From Flavobacterium hydatis (GTDB lineage: Bacteria > Bacteroidota > Bacteroidia > Flavobacteriales > Flavobacteriaceae), in NCBI RefSeq assembly GCF_000737695.1, contig NZ_JPRM01000034.1, forward strand, positions 1-46,423: DNA of 46,423 nt, in the 5' to 3' direction. Below are positions 1 to 9,035 of the stretch, one piece after another (position 1 is the stretch's first letter; the number at the start of each line of letters is the position of its first letter). A program made the translations under genes and the position numbers. The notes beneath the pieces are model-generated. The model saw nothing but the letters and a program-made list of their open reading frames with translations, had not been told where the DNA came from and did not search any database.

Positions 1-3000
1 GCTTGTAACAATAATGAAAAGAAAATTACTTTAGATAGTATTTCAAAAAATCCGTTTGATAAAGTAGAACAATCAAAAATTAATAATCCTGATTATAAAT
101 CGGTTTGGGATTCTTATAAATCATTAGACTTAAAATATTCTTTAGAGCAATTGGATAACACCAAAGGCTTATCAAATAGTTCTATTAATAGCATATTTCA
201 GGATTCGGAAAATTTACTTTGGGTTGGTACTTGGGATGGCTTGAATCGATATGATGGAAATAACTTTAAAATTTTCAGACCTGAGCTAAACAATAAAAAT
301 AGTTTAAGCAACCAAGTCATTCTTAAAATTGATGAAGATAGTACAGGCAAAATCTGGATACTTACTATTCATGGAATTAATTGCTATGATAAAAAAACAG
401 GTACTTTTCAGCATTATTACTTTTCGAGAGAAAATATACCTCCATTATCTGAATCTGAATTTAATATGGCGCTCGATCCTTCTAAAAAAGTATTTTGTGC
501 TGTAAAAGACTGGGGAATTGGTTACTATGACGGAGCTAATTTTCAGTTATTGAATACCGAAAAACTTTCGAAAAAAGCGGTAATAAAAATGGAATTCTCT
601 TTAAGTGGGGAATTACTTGTTTTATTTGAAGATAATAAACTCTATTCATTATCTCTTAAAAACAATCCAAACGGAAAACCATCTATCACTAAAACAACAT
701 TAATTTCGGATAACATTCGGACATTTGGAATAGTTTCTAAACAAAAAATATGTACCATATCGGTAAAAGGAGAATCTCGCTTATTTTCTTTTGCAAATAA
801 TGAAAGTACTTTACTTTTAAAAAAAGATATCGAAAACACTATCGGGAATACTCCTGAAGGACTTGTTGTATCTAGTAAATCAGGTCATTATATTATTGAT
901 ACTGATGGCACTATAATTAATCATGAATGGCTGAAATATCTGAATAACCAAAAAACTACAACTTTAATTAGGGGTAATGAAAATATTATTTGGGCTGGAA
1001 CGGATGGCGACGGAATTATTAAAATGTATCCACTCGAGAAATCATTTAACCTTATTTCTAAATCGCAGGTTCCAGAATTAGACGGAGCTATTGTAAGAAC
1101 GTTTCTGGAAGTTGATAAGAATACTTTTTTGGTTGGCACAAAAGGGAAAGGTTTGTTCCGATTTTCCTCTAATTTTTATCTCAATCCCGAAAAACCATTA
1201 GAATATAAAAATTTCAATGAAAATAATAGCGCTATAAATAATGCTGTTTTTGCTTTATGCAAAGGACAAAATAATTTAATCTTTATTGGTAGTGACGGTG
1301 AAGGCATTTCTGTTTTTGACTTGAAAAAATCAAAATTAATTAATTGGGCTGATATCGTAGGTAATGCGGATTGTGGTTTCTTTAAATCTATCTATTCTAT
1401 ATATCAAGATGAAGACGGTTTTATATGGCTTGGAACAAATGGATATGGAATGATTCGCTGCAAGATGGAACGTTCTGGAGAAAATTTAAGAATCACTGAT
1501 TTTAAAAGATATATTGCTGACAGTAGTCAGAAAAATGCTTTAAGCAGTAATATTGTTTTTTCTATAATTCCTAAGAATAAAAATCAGCTTTGGATTGGAA
1601 CTCGTTTGGGAGGTTTAAATTTATTTGACAAAAAATCGGAACACTTTAACGTTTACAAAAACAGTCCCAATGACTCTACAAGCCTATCCAATAATGACAT
1701 ACTATGTTTGCAAACCGATGCTAAAAACAGGCTTTGGATTGGTACTAGTTTTGGTCTTAATTTGTTAGAACCTATAAAAAATGATGGAAAAGTAATATTT
1801 AAAAATTTTACGGTAAAGGATGGTCTACCTAATAATACGATTCACGGAATTGTTGCCGATAAAAAAAATAACCTTTGGTTAAGTACCAATTTTGGTTTGT
1901 CTAACTTTAATTCTAAAGAATTAAAATTTACTAATTATACCAAAAATGAAGGTTTGCAAAATAATGAATTTGCAGATGGAGCTTTTTATCAAGACTTAAA
2001 TTCTGAATTTATATTTATGGGAGGAATAAAGGGATTTAATTATTTCTTGCCTCAAAAAATAAAAGTATCTACAACTATTCCAGATCTTTTTATTGATAAA
2101 ATTAGCGGTCAGAACCAGCCTATCCCCTATTATCAGGGATTGGTAATTACGCCAGACTCAAACACTCATCCTTCGATTGTTTTAAATCATAACCAAAACT
2201 TTTTTGACATTGAGCTAACTGCTTTAACGTATATAAATACCGAAAAGTGCCAATATGCCTATCAGTTAATGAATTTTGATAAAGGCTGGAATACCATCAA
2301 TAACCGACGCATTATTTCTTTTACTAATGTTCCTAAAGGAAACTATTCTTTATGGATAAAATGGTCTAATAGTGATGGCGTTTGGAGTAAACCGGTTCAT
2401 GCTATCGATATTAGGGTTAAACCTGTATTCTGGCAATCGAATCTTGCTATTATTATCTATTCTTTGCTGTTCTTGGGTTTTGTATTATTTGTGCTTAGTT
2501 ACTACAAGAAGCGACAATCATTAAACCAAAATATCCTTTTTAGACAAAGGGAAAAAGAATTGCACGAAAACAGGCTTACTTTTTTTACTGATATTGCTCA
2601 CGAATTCCAAACTCCTTTAACGCTTATTGTTGGTCCTATCCAAAAACTTTCGGAAACGACAAACCTCAGCGAAAGAAATCAGAAATTCATACAGATGATT
2701 CAACGAAATTCTTCTCGTTTACTATTCTTAACGCAACAACTTCTTGAATTTAGGAAAGCTGAGTATGATTATCTCGAAGTAACCGTGAAAAAATTTGATT
2801 TGGTAAATTTGGTAGAACAAATTGCGGAATTATTTGATGAATGGGCTTTAGAAAAAAATATAGAGTATAACCTCAACATTCCTCCTACTTTAATTGGTTG
2901 GTACGATAAGGATAAGATTGAAAAAATAGTGTTTAATCTTATGTCGAATGCCTTTAAATATACTCCTGTAAACGGAAAAATAAACCTTAAACTCTATATT

Positions 3001-4170
3001 CAAGATAAGGATTCTGAGAAATTAAACATTACAATCACTAATACTGGTAAGGGAATCCCGAAAGAAGAACTGGACTCCTTGTTTAATCAATTTTTCTTGG
3101 CTGATTCTAGCAAGGAAACGGACAATAATATGTTTAGAACTGGTATTGGTCTGGCTTATGTAAAAAAACTGGTTACAGTATTGAGAGGTGAAATACAGGT
3201 TACCAGTGTACTGAATAAAGAAACGACCTTTACAATTCTTATCCCTTGTAACAAAGATGTTTTTACCGAAAAAGAATTAGATACGGCTCTAAGTCCGATT
3301 TTAATTTCGCATCATTTAAAGAATATCCTCGAAGAAAACCCTATAAAACCAGATGAAACTCCAAACAAAATTTTATCTCTGGAGGAACTTGCCGATAATC
3401 GAAAAATAATATTAATAGTCGAAGACGAAAAAGATATTCATGTTCTCCTTAATGAGTTATTAAGCGAAAAGTATAAACTTATTATGGCGTATAACGGTCT
3501 GGAAGCACTAAAAATTATTGAAGACGTAATACCCGACATCATTATTAGCGATGTAATGATGCCTTTTATGGATGGTGTTGAACTTTGCAAAAAGATAAAG
3601 ACCAATCTTAAAACCTGCCACATTCCTTTTATTATGCTTACCGCAAAAGACTCGGTCATACACCGAATTGAGGGAATAGAAAGTGGTGCTAACTCTTATA
3701 TACCAAAACCGTTTTATCCAGATCACTTGCTAATAAGAATACAAAAACTTCTGGAAGAAAAAGAATTGATTTCGAGGTATTTTAAACAAGATACTTTGGT
3801 CGAAAACCTATCGGAACTTCCGATAAATAACGATGAAAAAGACTTTATAAAAAAAGTTATTGAACTTATTCGTAACAATATCGATAATGAAAATCTTCAG
3901 AGTTTATTTATCGAAAAAGAATTAGGTATTAGTAACTCGCAATTGTACCGAAAAACTAAACAGCTTTTTGGTTTTACACCTGGTGATTTAATTCGTACCA
4001 TTCGATTAAAATATGCTGCGGAATTATTAAGAAAAAATAAATTAACCGTTTCAGAGGTATGCTATCAATCTGGGTTTAACAACCGCTCCTATTTTTACCG
4101 TGAGTTTAAAAAACTATACGATTTAACTCCAAAAAATTATCAGCTCAAATATAAATCAAAGAGCCAATAA
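1..4170 (+). CDS. Hybrid two-component system sensor/regulator (HTCS), 5' end outside the window
   Basis: One-protein sensor and transcription activator of the kind that controls glycan loci in Bacteroidota. The reading frame is open from base 1, so the gene starts upstream; an internal TTG at 151 is not the real start. The first residues read ACNNEKK, which looks like the end of a lipoprotein signal (lipidated Cys). Order seen: many propeller repeats of the type LWIGT..GL (about 190-2050), a Y_Y_Y domain (about 2200-2420), one membrane segment (about 2440-2510), histidine kinase with the H-box DIAHEFQTPL (His codon 2599), N-box NLMSNAFKYTP and G-boxes GKGIP/GIGLAYVKK, a receiver domain with phospho-Asp in IIISDVMMPF (codon 3550) and Lys in YIPKPF, then a C-terminal AraC-type HTH (about 3890-4150). 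All catalytic motifs are intact. It sits directly before susC/susD and probably activates them on binding an oligosaccharide in the periplasm. Confidence 0.96.
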   Translation, partial: ACNNNEKKITLDSISKNPFDKVEQSKINNPDYKSVWDSYKSLDLKYSLEQLDNTKGLSNSSINSIFQDSENLLWVGTWDGLNRYDGNNFKIFRPELNNKNSLSNQVILKIDEDSTGKIWILTIHGINCYDKKTGTFQHYYFSRENIPPLSESEFNMALDPSKKVFCAVKDWGIGYYDGANFQLLNTEKLSKKAVIKMEFSLSGELLVLFEDNKLYSLSLKNNPNGKPSITKTTLISDNIRTFGIVSKQKICTISVKGESRLFSFANNESTLLLKKDIENTIGNTPEGLVVSSKSGHYIIDTDGTIINHEWLKYLNNQKTTTLIRGNENIIWAGTDGDGIIKMYPLEKSFNLISKSQVPELDGAIVRTFLEVDKNTFLVGTKGKGLFRFSSNFYLNPEKPLEYKNFNENNSAINNAVFALCKGQNNLIFIGSDGEGISVFDLKKSKLINWADIVGNADCGFFKSIYSIYQDEDGFIWLGTNGYGMIRCKMERSGENLRITDFKRYIADSSQKNALSSNIVFSIIPKNKNQLWIGTRLGGLNLFDKKSEHFNVYKNSPNDSTSLSNNDILCLQTDAKNRLWIGTSFGLNLLEPIKNDGKVIFKNFTVKDGLPNNTIHGIVADKKNNLWLSTNFGLSNFNSKELKFTNYTKNEGLQNNEFADGAFYQDLNSEFIFMGGIKGFNYFLPQKIKVSTTIPDLFIDKISGQNQPIPYYQGLVITPDSNTHPSIVLNHNQNFFDIELTALTYINTEKCQYAYQLMNFDKGWNTINNRRIISFTNVPKGNYSLWIKWSNSDGVWSKPVHAIDIRVKPVFWQSNLAIIIYSLLFLGFVLFVLSYYKKRQSLNQNILFRQREKELHENRLTFFTDIAHEFQTPLTLIVGPIQKLSETTNLSERNQKFIQMIQRNSSRLLFLTQQLLEFRKAEYDYLEVTVKKFDLVNLVEQIAELFDEWALEKNIEYNLNIPPTLIGWYDKDKIEKIVFNLMSNAFKYTPVNGKINLKLYIQDKDSEKLNITITNTGKGIPKEELDSLFNQFFLADSSKETDNNMFRTGIGLAYVKKLVTVLRGEIQVTSVLNKETTFTILIPCNKDVFTEKELDTALSPILISHHLKNILEENPIKPDETPNKILSLEELADNRKIILIVEDEKDIHVLLNELLSEKYKLIMAYNGLEALKIIEDVIPDIIISDVMMPFMDGVELCKKIKTNLKTCHIPFIMLTAKDSVIHRIEGIESGANSYIPKPFYPDHLLIRIQKLLEEKELISRYFKQDTLVENLSELPINNDEKDFIKKVIELIRNNIDNENLQSLFIEKELGISNSQLYRKTKQLFGFTPGDLIRTIRLKYAAELLRKNKLTVSEVCYQSGFNNRSYFYREFKKLYDLTPKNYQLKYKSKSQ

Positions 4171-4206
4171 CTACATAAACACCTGAATAACAACAAATAA
4201 AACCCA

Positions 4207-4235
4207 GTGTACACTTTTGAAGAAATAGTGTACAC
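4207..4235. promoter_or_regulatory. Paired GTGTACAC palindromes, candidate HTCS operator (or hairpin)
   Basis: Two identical 8-bp palindromes GTGTACAC lie at 4207-4214 and 4228-4235, exactly 21 bp apart (two helical turns), between the HTCS gene and susC. Same-face spacing of this kind is typical of tandem AraC-type binding sites. Because each copy is self-complementary, the two can also pair with each other to form a 9-bp hairpin with a short loop. There is no T-run directly after it, so a terminator is less likely but not excluded. Confidence 0.5.
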
Positions 4236-4266
4236 GCTTTGTTGTATCCTCAAGCTAATTTTATAA

Positions 4267-4292
4267 ACGATAATTAATTCAAACGTTATCGT
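4267..4292. promoter_or_regulatory. Inverted repeat upstream of susC
   Basis: The 7-bp arms ACGATAA and TTATCGT are separated by 12 bases, about 80 bp before the susC start. It could be part of the susC promoter or its 5' UTR. I could not find a convincing -33/-7 pair near it. Confidence 0.3.
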
Positions 4293-4325
4293 AAAACCAC
4301 GAATTATAATTTACCAAGAAAAACT

Positions 4326-4373
4326 ATGAAAAAAAACAAACAAATTAGTAATCCAATTAATACTTCTTTATGA
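4326..4373 (+). other. Possible 15-codon leader ORF overlapping the susC start
   Basis: An ATG at 4326 opens a frame reading MKKNKQISNPINTSL, and its TGA (4371-4373) overlaps the first ATG of susC (4370-4372) as ATGA. This geometry would allow translational coupling. It may equally be chance in A-rich DNA; the peptide itself has no recognisable motif. Confidence 0.25.
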
Positions 4374-7300
4374 TGATGAAAAAATATATGTACAAATTGT
4401 TCCTCCTCGGAGCAATTATGTTGGGAAGCATTATGCATGCCCAAACCGTTAAAGGTGTCGTTTCTGATAGTGACGGTCCGGTACCTCAAGTTAATATCAA
4501 TGTAAAAGGAACTTCTAATTATGTCATCACCGATTTTGATGGTAATTATACCATTACAAATTTAGCTCCAGATGATGTATTGATTTTTAGTTATATCGGG
4601 TATCAAACTCAAGAAGCTGCTGTAGGTGGCAAAAAAGACTTAAATATTACGCTGGTCACAGATACAAATACCTTAAATGAGGTTGTTATTGTAGGATATA
4701 CAAGCGAAAAGAAATCAGCCATCACAAGTGCTGTTACAACTGTAGATATGACCGAATTATCTAAAACCAAAGTAGCCGATGTTGGTCAGGCATTACAAGG
4801 TCAGGTTGCGGGCGTATCAGTAAGTTCTAGTTCAGGACAACCCGGAGATGGACTCGAAATACGCATAAGAGGCGTAGGAACTATAGGAAACAATGAAGTA
4901 CTTTATGTAGTAGATGGTGTTCCTACTCGCGATATCAATTTCCTAAATCAATCGGATGTTAAGTCTATGACTGTATTAAAAGATGCTGCTGCAACAGCAA
5001 TTTACGGTTCTCGTGCTGCCGGTGGTGTAATCCTTATTACAACCAAAAACGGTATAAAAGGAAAATCGAGTCTTAATATCGAATACTATACGGGGTTAAA
5101 TTACGCTACAAATCTTCCTAAATTACTAAATGCTGATCAATACTTAACAGTAGTTGATCGTGCTTGGCATAATACAACTGGTAATGCTGCAAACGCTACA
5201 AGTCCCTATCAGGCAGCTAAAAATGCTGGATCTGTAAACGGAATACCATTGGCTAATACTAACTGGTTGGATGAATTATTTACTACAGGACAAACGACAA
5301 ATCTTCAGCTTTCGGCCAGTGGCGGAAACGAAACTACACAGTACTTAATTTCTGGGGGTTATTTTGCCCAAAAAGGAATTATAGTAGGAAACAATAACCA
5401 ATATGAGCGTATAAACTTTAGAGCCAATGTAAATTCTAATTTTTCTGAACGTTTAAAAGTAGGAACCAATATCCAGATTACTAATAGTGTTAAGGATAAA
5501 TTATCTTCTAGTGGCGATGAAATGGGTGTAATACGTTATGCCATGTTTAGACCATCTATTCTTGGCGTTTACAAAGATGTAAATGACCCAACCTATTCCG
5601 CAGAGAATCCTTATACCGATTTACCTTTTTATCTAAATAATAATACCAAAAACGGATGGAGCCATGATTATGACTCTGCCTACAACCCTATTGCGATAGC
5701 AAATCTTATCGATAATAAACTTAAAACATTTAGACTTTTTGGAAATGTATACGGAGAATACAGTTTGCTAAATGATAAGTCTTTGAAATTTAGAAGCAGT
5801 TTCGGAGCTGACATCTCTTTTATTCATAATAAAAAATTCAACCAGAATTTTGGTGATGATGATAACGGAGATCCTTTATATCCTGGAATGGGAAGAATAA
5901 ACAGACCTTCTTCTCTTAATGATGATATGGGACAGGATATGACTTTTACTTTTAGTAATACCTTAAATTATGTAAAAACTCTTAACGAGAAACATAGCAT
6001 CAACGCCTTATTAGGTACAGAGAACATAATAAATAAGAGTGATAATATATACGGAACAAGAACTAATTATGATAATACCAGCGATCCTTTCCGTTATTTA
6101 GATTATGGAGAGTTAAATGTAAAAAACAATGCCAGCGGTAGCGGTAGTAGTTGGGCTTTAGTATCTTTCTTTGCCTCTGCAACTTATGGATATGATAACA
6201 AATATTATGCTTCGGGAACTATTAGAGCCGATGGTTCTTCTCGTTTTGGACCAAATAATAAATGGGGTTATTTCCCTTCGGTTTCTGGAGGTTGGGTTAT
6301 ATCCAAAGAAAAATTTATGGAAAAAGCCGATTGGATTTCAAACTTAAAATTAAGAGCAAGTTGGGGACAATCAGGGAATCAAGAGATTCCTAATAACACG
6401 TACCAAACGCTTGTTTCTCAAACAAATGATAATGTAAAAATTATCCGTTACGGAAATCCTGATATCAAATGGGAAACCACAACTCAAACCGATTTTGGTT
6501 TGGATTTTAGCTTCCTAAAAAATAAACTATCTATTACTACTGATTATTTTGATAAAACAACCAAGGACATCCTATTAACAGTAGGTTTACCAGCAGTAAC
6601 TGTAGGTGTTATCGAATCTACTTATGTAAATGCAGGGGTTATAAACAATAAAGGTTTTGAGTTTGGAGCTAATTTCCAGAACAATGACCATACTTTTAAA
6701 TATGGTATCAGTGGGAACTTCACAACATTAACTAACAGAGTTGAAGCTTTACAGCAGTACATCAAAAATATTGACAATCTGCAATCAAACACCAGAACAA
6801 CTGTTGGACAACCTATAAACTCGTATTATGGTTATGTTTTTGATGGAATATATCAGAACACTTCCGAAATAAATTCTCAGTTGTACAGCAATACAAACGG
6901 GGCTTTACCTGGAGATATGAAGTTTAAAGACTTAAATGGCGATGGTAAAATCGATGCCAATGATAAAACTTTTATAGGAAATCCTATTCCGAAAATTAAT
7001 TATGGTTTTGCTTTTAATGGTAGTTATAAAAACTTCGATATTTCACTTCTTTTTCAAGGAGTAGAAGGTGTTGACCGTTATAATAACTCAAAACAAGTTA
7101 CAGCTTATAGCACCAAGATGCCCCTTAACTCTACTACAGCAATATTAGATGCTTGGAATGGAGAAGGAACCAGTAATACAATTCCAAGAGTAACCTTTAA
7201 CCCTAATGGAGGTGGACAAATGTCTAGTGCATTTATCGAAGACGCTTCTTATTTAAGATTAAAGAATGTAGAGATCGGATATACTTTTAACCAAGGAATC

Positions 7301-7456
7301 ATAGGGGCAGCCAATCTTCGTATTTATATGTCAGGTCAGAACTTATTTACCGTTACTAAATATACTGGACTAGATCCAGAATCTACCTCATTGGTCGATA
7401 TGGGAACGTATCCGCAATCGAAATCTTATATCCTAGGATTAAAATTAAACTTATAA
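4370..7456 (+). CDS. SusC-like TonB-dependent outer-membrane transporter
   Basis: Outer-membrane beta-barrel that takes up oligosaccharides with energy from TonB, working with the SusD lipoprotein that follows 10 bases later. The 1028-aa product has a signal peptide ending near MHAQ, then a carboxypeptidase-regulatory-like domain (about residues 25-105, TVKGVVSDSDGPVPQVNI) and a plug domain (about 115-230, with RIRGVGTIGNNEVLYVVDGVP and the typical DAAATAIYGSRAAGGVILITTK). The rest is barrel, ending in the aromatic-rich C-terminus SYILGLKLNL. The length is normal for the family. Three ATGs in a row sit at the start; any could be used. Expression is probably driven by the adjacent HTCS. Confidence 0.96.
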   Translation: MMMKKYMYKLFLLGAIMLGSIMHAQTVKGVVSDSDGPVPQVNINVKGTSNYVITDFDGNYTITNLAPDDVLIFSYIGYQTQEAAVGGKKDLNITLVTDTNTLNEVVIVGYTSEKKSAITSAVTTVDMTELSKTKVADVGQALQGQVAGVSVSSSSGQPGDGLEIRIRGVGTIGNNEVLYVVDGVPTRDINFLNQSDVKSMTVLKDAAATAIYGSRAAGGVILITTKNGIKGKSSLNIEYYTGLNYATNLPKLLNADQYLTVVDRAWHNTTGNAANATSPYQAAKNAGSVNGIPLANTNWLDELFTTGQTTNLQLSASGGNETTQYLISGGYFAQKGIIVGNNNQYERINFRANVNSNFSERLKVGTNIQITNSVKDKLSSSGDEMGVIRYAMFRPSILGVYKDVNDPTYSAENPYTDLPFYLNNNTKNGWSHDYDSAYNPIAIANLIDNKLKTFRLFGNVYGEYSLLNDKSLKFRSSFGADISFIHNKKFNQNFGDDDNGDPLYPGMGRINRPSSLNDDMGQDMTFTFSNTLNYVKTLNEKHSINALLGTENIINKSDNIYGTRTNYDNTSDPFRYLDYGELNVKNNASGSGSSWALVSFFASATYGYDNKYYASGTIRADGSSRFGPNNKWGYFPSVSGGWVISKEKFMEKADWISNLKLRASWGQSGNQEIPNNTYQTLVSQTNDNVKIIRYGNPDIKWETTTQTDFGLDFSFLKNKLSITTDYFDKTTKDILLTVGLPAVTVGVIESTYVNAGVINNKGFEFGANFQNNDHTFKYGISGNFTTLTNRVEALQQYIKNIDNLQSNTRTTVGQPINSYYGYVFDGIYQNTSEINSQLYSNTNGALPGDMKFKDLNGDGKIDANDKTFIGNPIPKINYGFAFNGSYKNFDISLLFQGVEGVDRYNNSKQVTAYSTKMPLNSTTAILDAWNGEGTSNTIPRVTFNPNGGGQMSSAFIEDASYLRLKNVEIGYTFNQGIIGAANLRIYMSGQNLFTVTKYTGLDPESTSLVDMGTYPQSKSYILGLKLNL

Positions 7457-7466
7457 AAAAACGATC

Positions 7467-8951
7467 ATGAAATATATACATATAGCAACACTACTAATAG
7501 GACTTGCAACCTTTACAAGTTGTAGTGATGAGTTAACGATAGATCCTGTAGGTTTAGTAACAGATGATCAAATAAATGCTACTCCTACTCTTAATACGGT
7601 AGAAAAATCTGTTAGTTCCTCCTATTTAATGTTTTCAAACACGTTAAACATAATGGGAAATTGGAACTGGACTGATGGACTTGTTTCCAATAATGATATT
7701 ATCCTGCAAGACGTAGCATCTGATGATATGCAAAAAACATGGATTTCTAACTCAGACCAACCTTGGATGGACGAAGTAGATAATTATACATTCACATCCG
7801 AAAATGGCGGTGTTAATGGGGTATGGAAATACAATTATGAAGGAATAAAAAGAACCAATACGGCAATTAATTTTCTAGTAAATCCAGAAATTGAAGCTAT
7901 TACAGGAATCAGTACTGCCAGAAAAAATCAATTATTAGGAGAAGCTTACTTTTTACGTTCGTTTTACTATTTCACATTGGTTAATAATTTTGGAGATGTT
8001 TCTTTAATCCTGACTCCTATAAAAACATATCAAGAAGCTTTTGAAAAAGCGGTAAGAGCTCCAAAAGCTGAAGTATGGAAACAGATTAATACTGATTTGG
8101 CTTTAGCCAAAGACCTATTGACTAATTCAAAATATAGCTCAGATACCGAAAAATGGAGAGTATCCAAAGGAGCTGTAATTGCGCTTCAGGCAAAATCGGC
8201 ACTGTATAATGAAAAATGGGCAGATGTAATTACTTATGTAAATGAATTAGAAGGACTTGGATATTATAAACTAAATGCCAATTATTTTGATAACTTTAGT
8301 GTAGGAACGGAATACACTGATAATGAAGTAATTTTTTCTTTTGATCATCAAAGTAATGTTGTTCCTGCTAGAGGAAATGGATTCTGTGCATTGGCAGGTT
8401 GGGGATTTTTTGCTCCTACAACAGATTTCTTAAATTCATTTGAACCTAATGATCCTAGAAAATTATATACCGTAAATGCAGATCAGCTATGGGTAAATAA
8501 AATATTAGGAACTACCAATGGTGATAATAAAGGAAACGATCAGTCCCCAAGTAATAAAGTATTTATTCGTATGGCCGATGTATTGCTTTGGAAAGCCGAA
8601 GCTCTTAATGAAACCGGAGATTATGCCACAGCAATAGCTTATATCAATAAAATTAGAACAAGAGCAAGAACTACTACTACAGCCGATGGAAGTACTGTAC
8701 CTGCAGGAACACTTGTAGACAGACCAGCATCATCGGATAAAGCGACTATTAAAAACTGGTTAATCTCGGAAAGAAGAGCCGAACTTGGTTTTGAAAACCA
8801 AAGAATGGCTGATTTAAAAAGATGGGGAATTGCGAAAGAAGTAATGAATGCAAGTGGAAAAAAATTCCAAGACAAAAACATGTTGTATCCAATACCTCAA
8901 TCAGAAATTAATGCATCGGCAGGAACTTTAACTCAAAACCCTGGATATTAA
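7467..8951 (+). CDS. SusD-like surface glycan-binding lipoprotein
   Basis: Cell-surface lipoprotein that caps the SusC barrel and binds the glycan. The 494-aa product starts with a lipoprotein signal with lipobox FTSC (Cys at residue 20). It has typical SusD features: a helical TPR-like N-terminal half containing LLGEAYFLRSFYYFTLVNNFGDV, and the C-terminal RagB/SusD signature WLISERRAELGFENQRMADLKRWG followed by LYPIPQSEIN. It is cotranscribed with susC. A strong hairpin after the stop separates it from the GH130 gene, so downstream genes may be expressed less. Confidence 0.95.
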   Translation: MKYIHIATLLIGLATFTSCSDELTIDPVGLVTDDQINATPTLNTVEKSVSSSYLMFSNTLNIMGNWNWTDGLVSNNDIILQDVASDDMQKTWISNSDQPWMDEVDNYTFTSENGGVNGVWKYNYEGIKRTNTAINFLVNPEIEAITGISTARKNQLLGEAYFLRSFYYFTLVNNFGDVSLILTPIKTYQEAFEKAVRAPKAEVWKQINTDLALAKDLLTNSKYSSDTEKWRVSKGAVIALQAKSALYNEKWADVITYVNELEGLGYYKLNANYFDNFSVGTEYTDNEVIFSFDHQSNVVPARGNGFCALAGWGFFAPTTDFLNSFEPNDPRKLYTVNADQLWVNKILGTTNGDNKGNDQSPSNKVFIRMADVLLWKAEALNETGDYATAIAYINKIRTRARTTTTADGSTVPAGTLVDRPASSDKATIKNWLISERRAELGFENQRMADLKRWGIAKEVMNASGKKFQDKNMLYPIPQSEINASAGTLTQNPGY

Positions 8952-8959
8952 ATTTTAAT

Positions 8960-9005
8960 AAAGAATACCCCCTGATTTACATAAACAAAATTGGGGGTAT
9001 TCTTT
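8960..9005 (+). terminator. Strong hairpin between susD and GH130 gene
   Basis: A perfect 13-bp inverted repeat, AAAGAATACCCCC (8960-8972) and GGGGGTATTCTTT (8993-9005), with a 20-base loop. It lies directly after the susD stop. The 3' side ends in CTTT followed by A's rather than a long U tract, so it may be a leaky terminator or an mRNA-stabilising end that sets the ratio of susCD to downstream gene products. Confidence 0.6.
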
Positions 9006-9035
9006 AAAATACCATAAACATAGAACCACAAAAAC

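Noticed and set aside
4304..4489. 61-aa minus-strand frame over the susC start
   Set aside because: Antisense reading of the A-rich leader and the susC signal peptide; no support.
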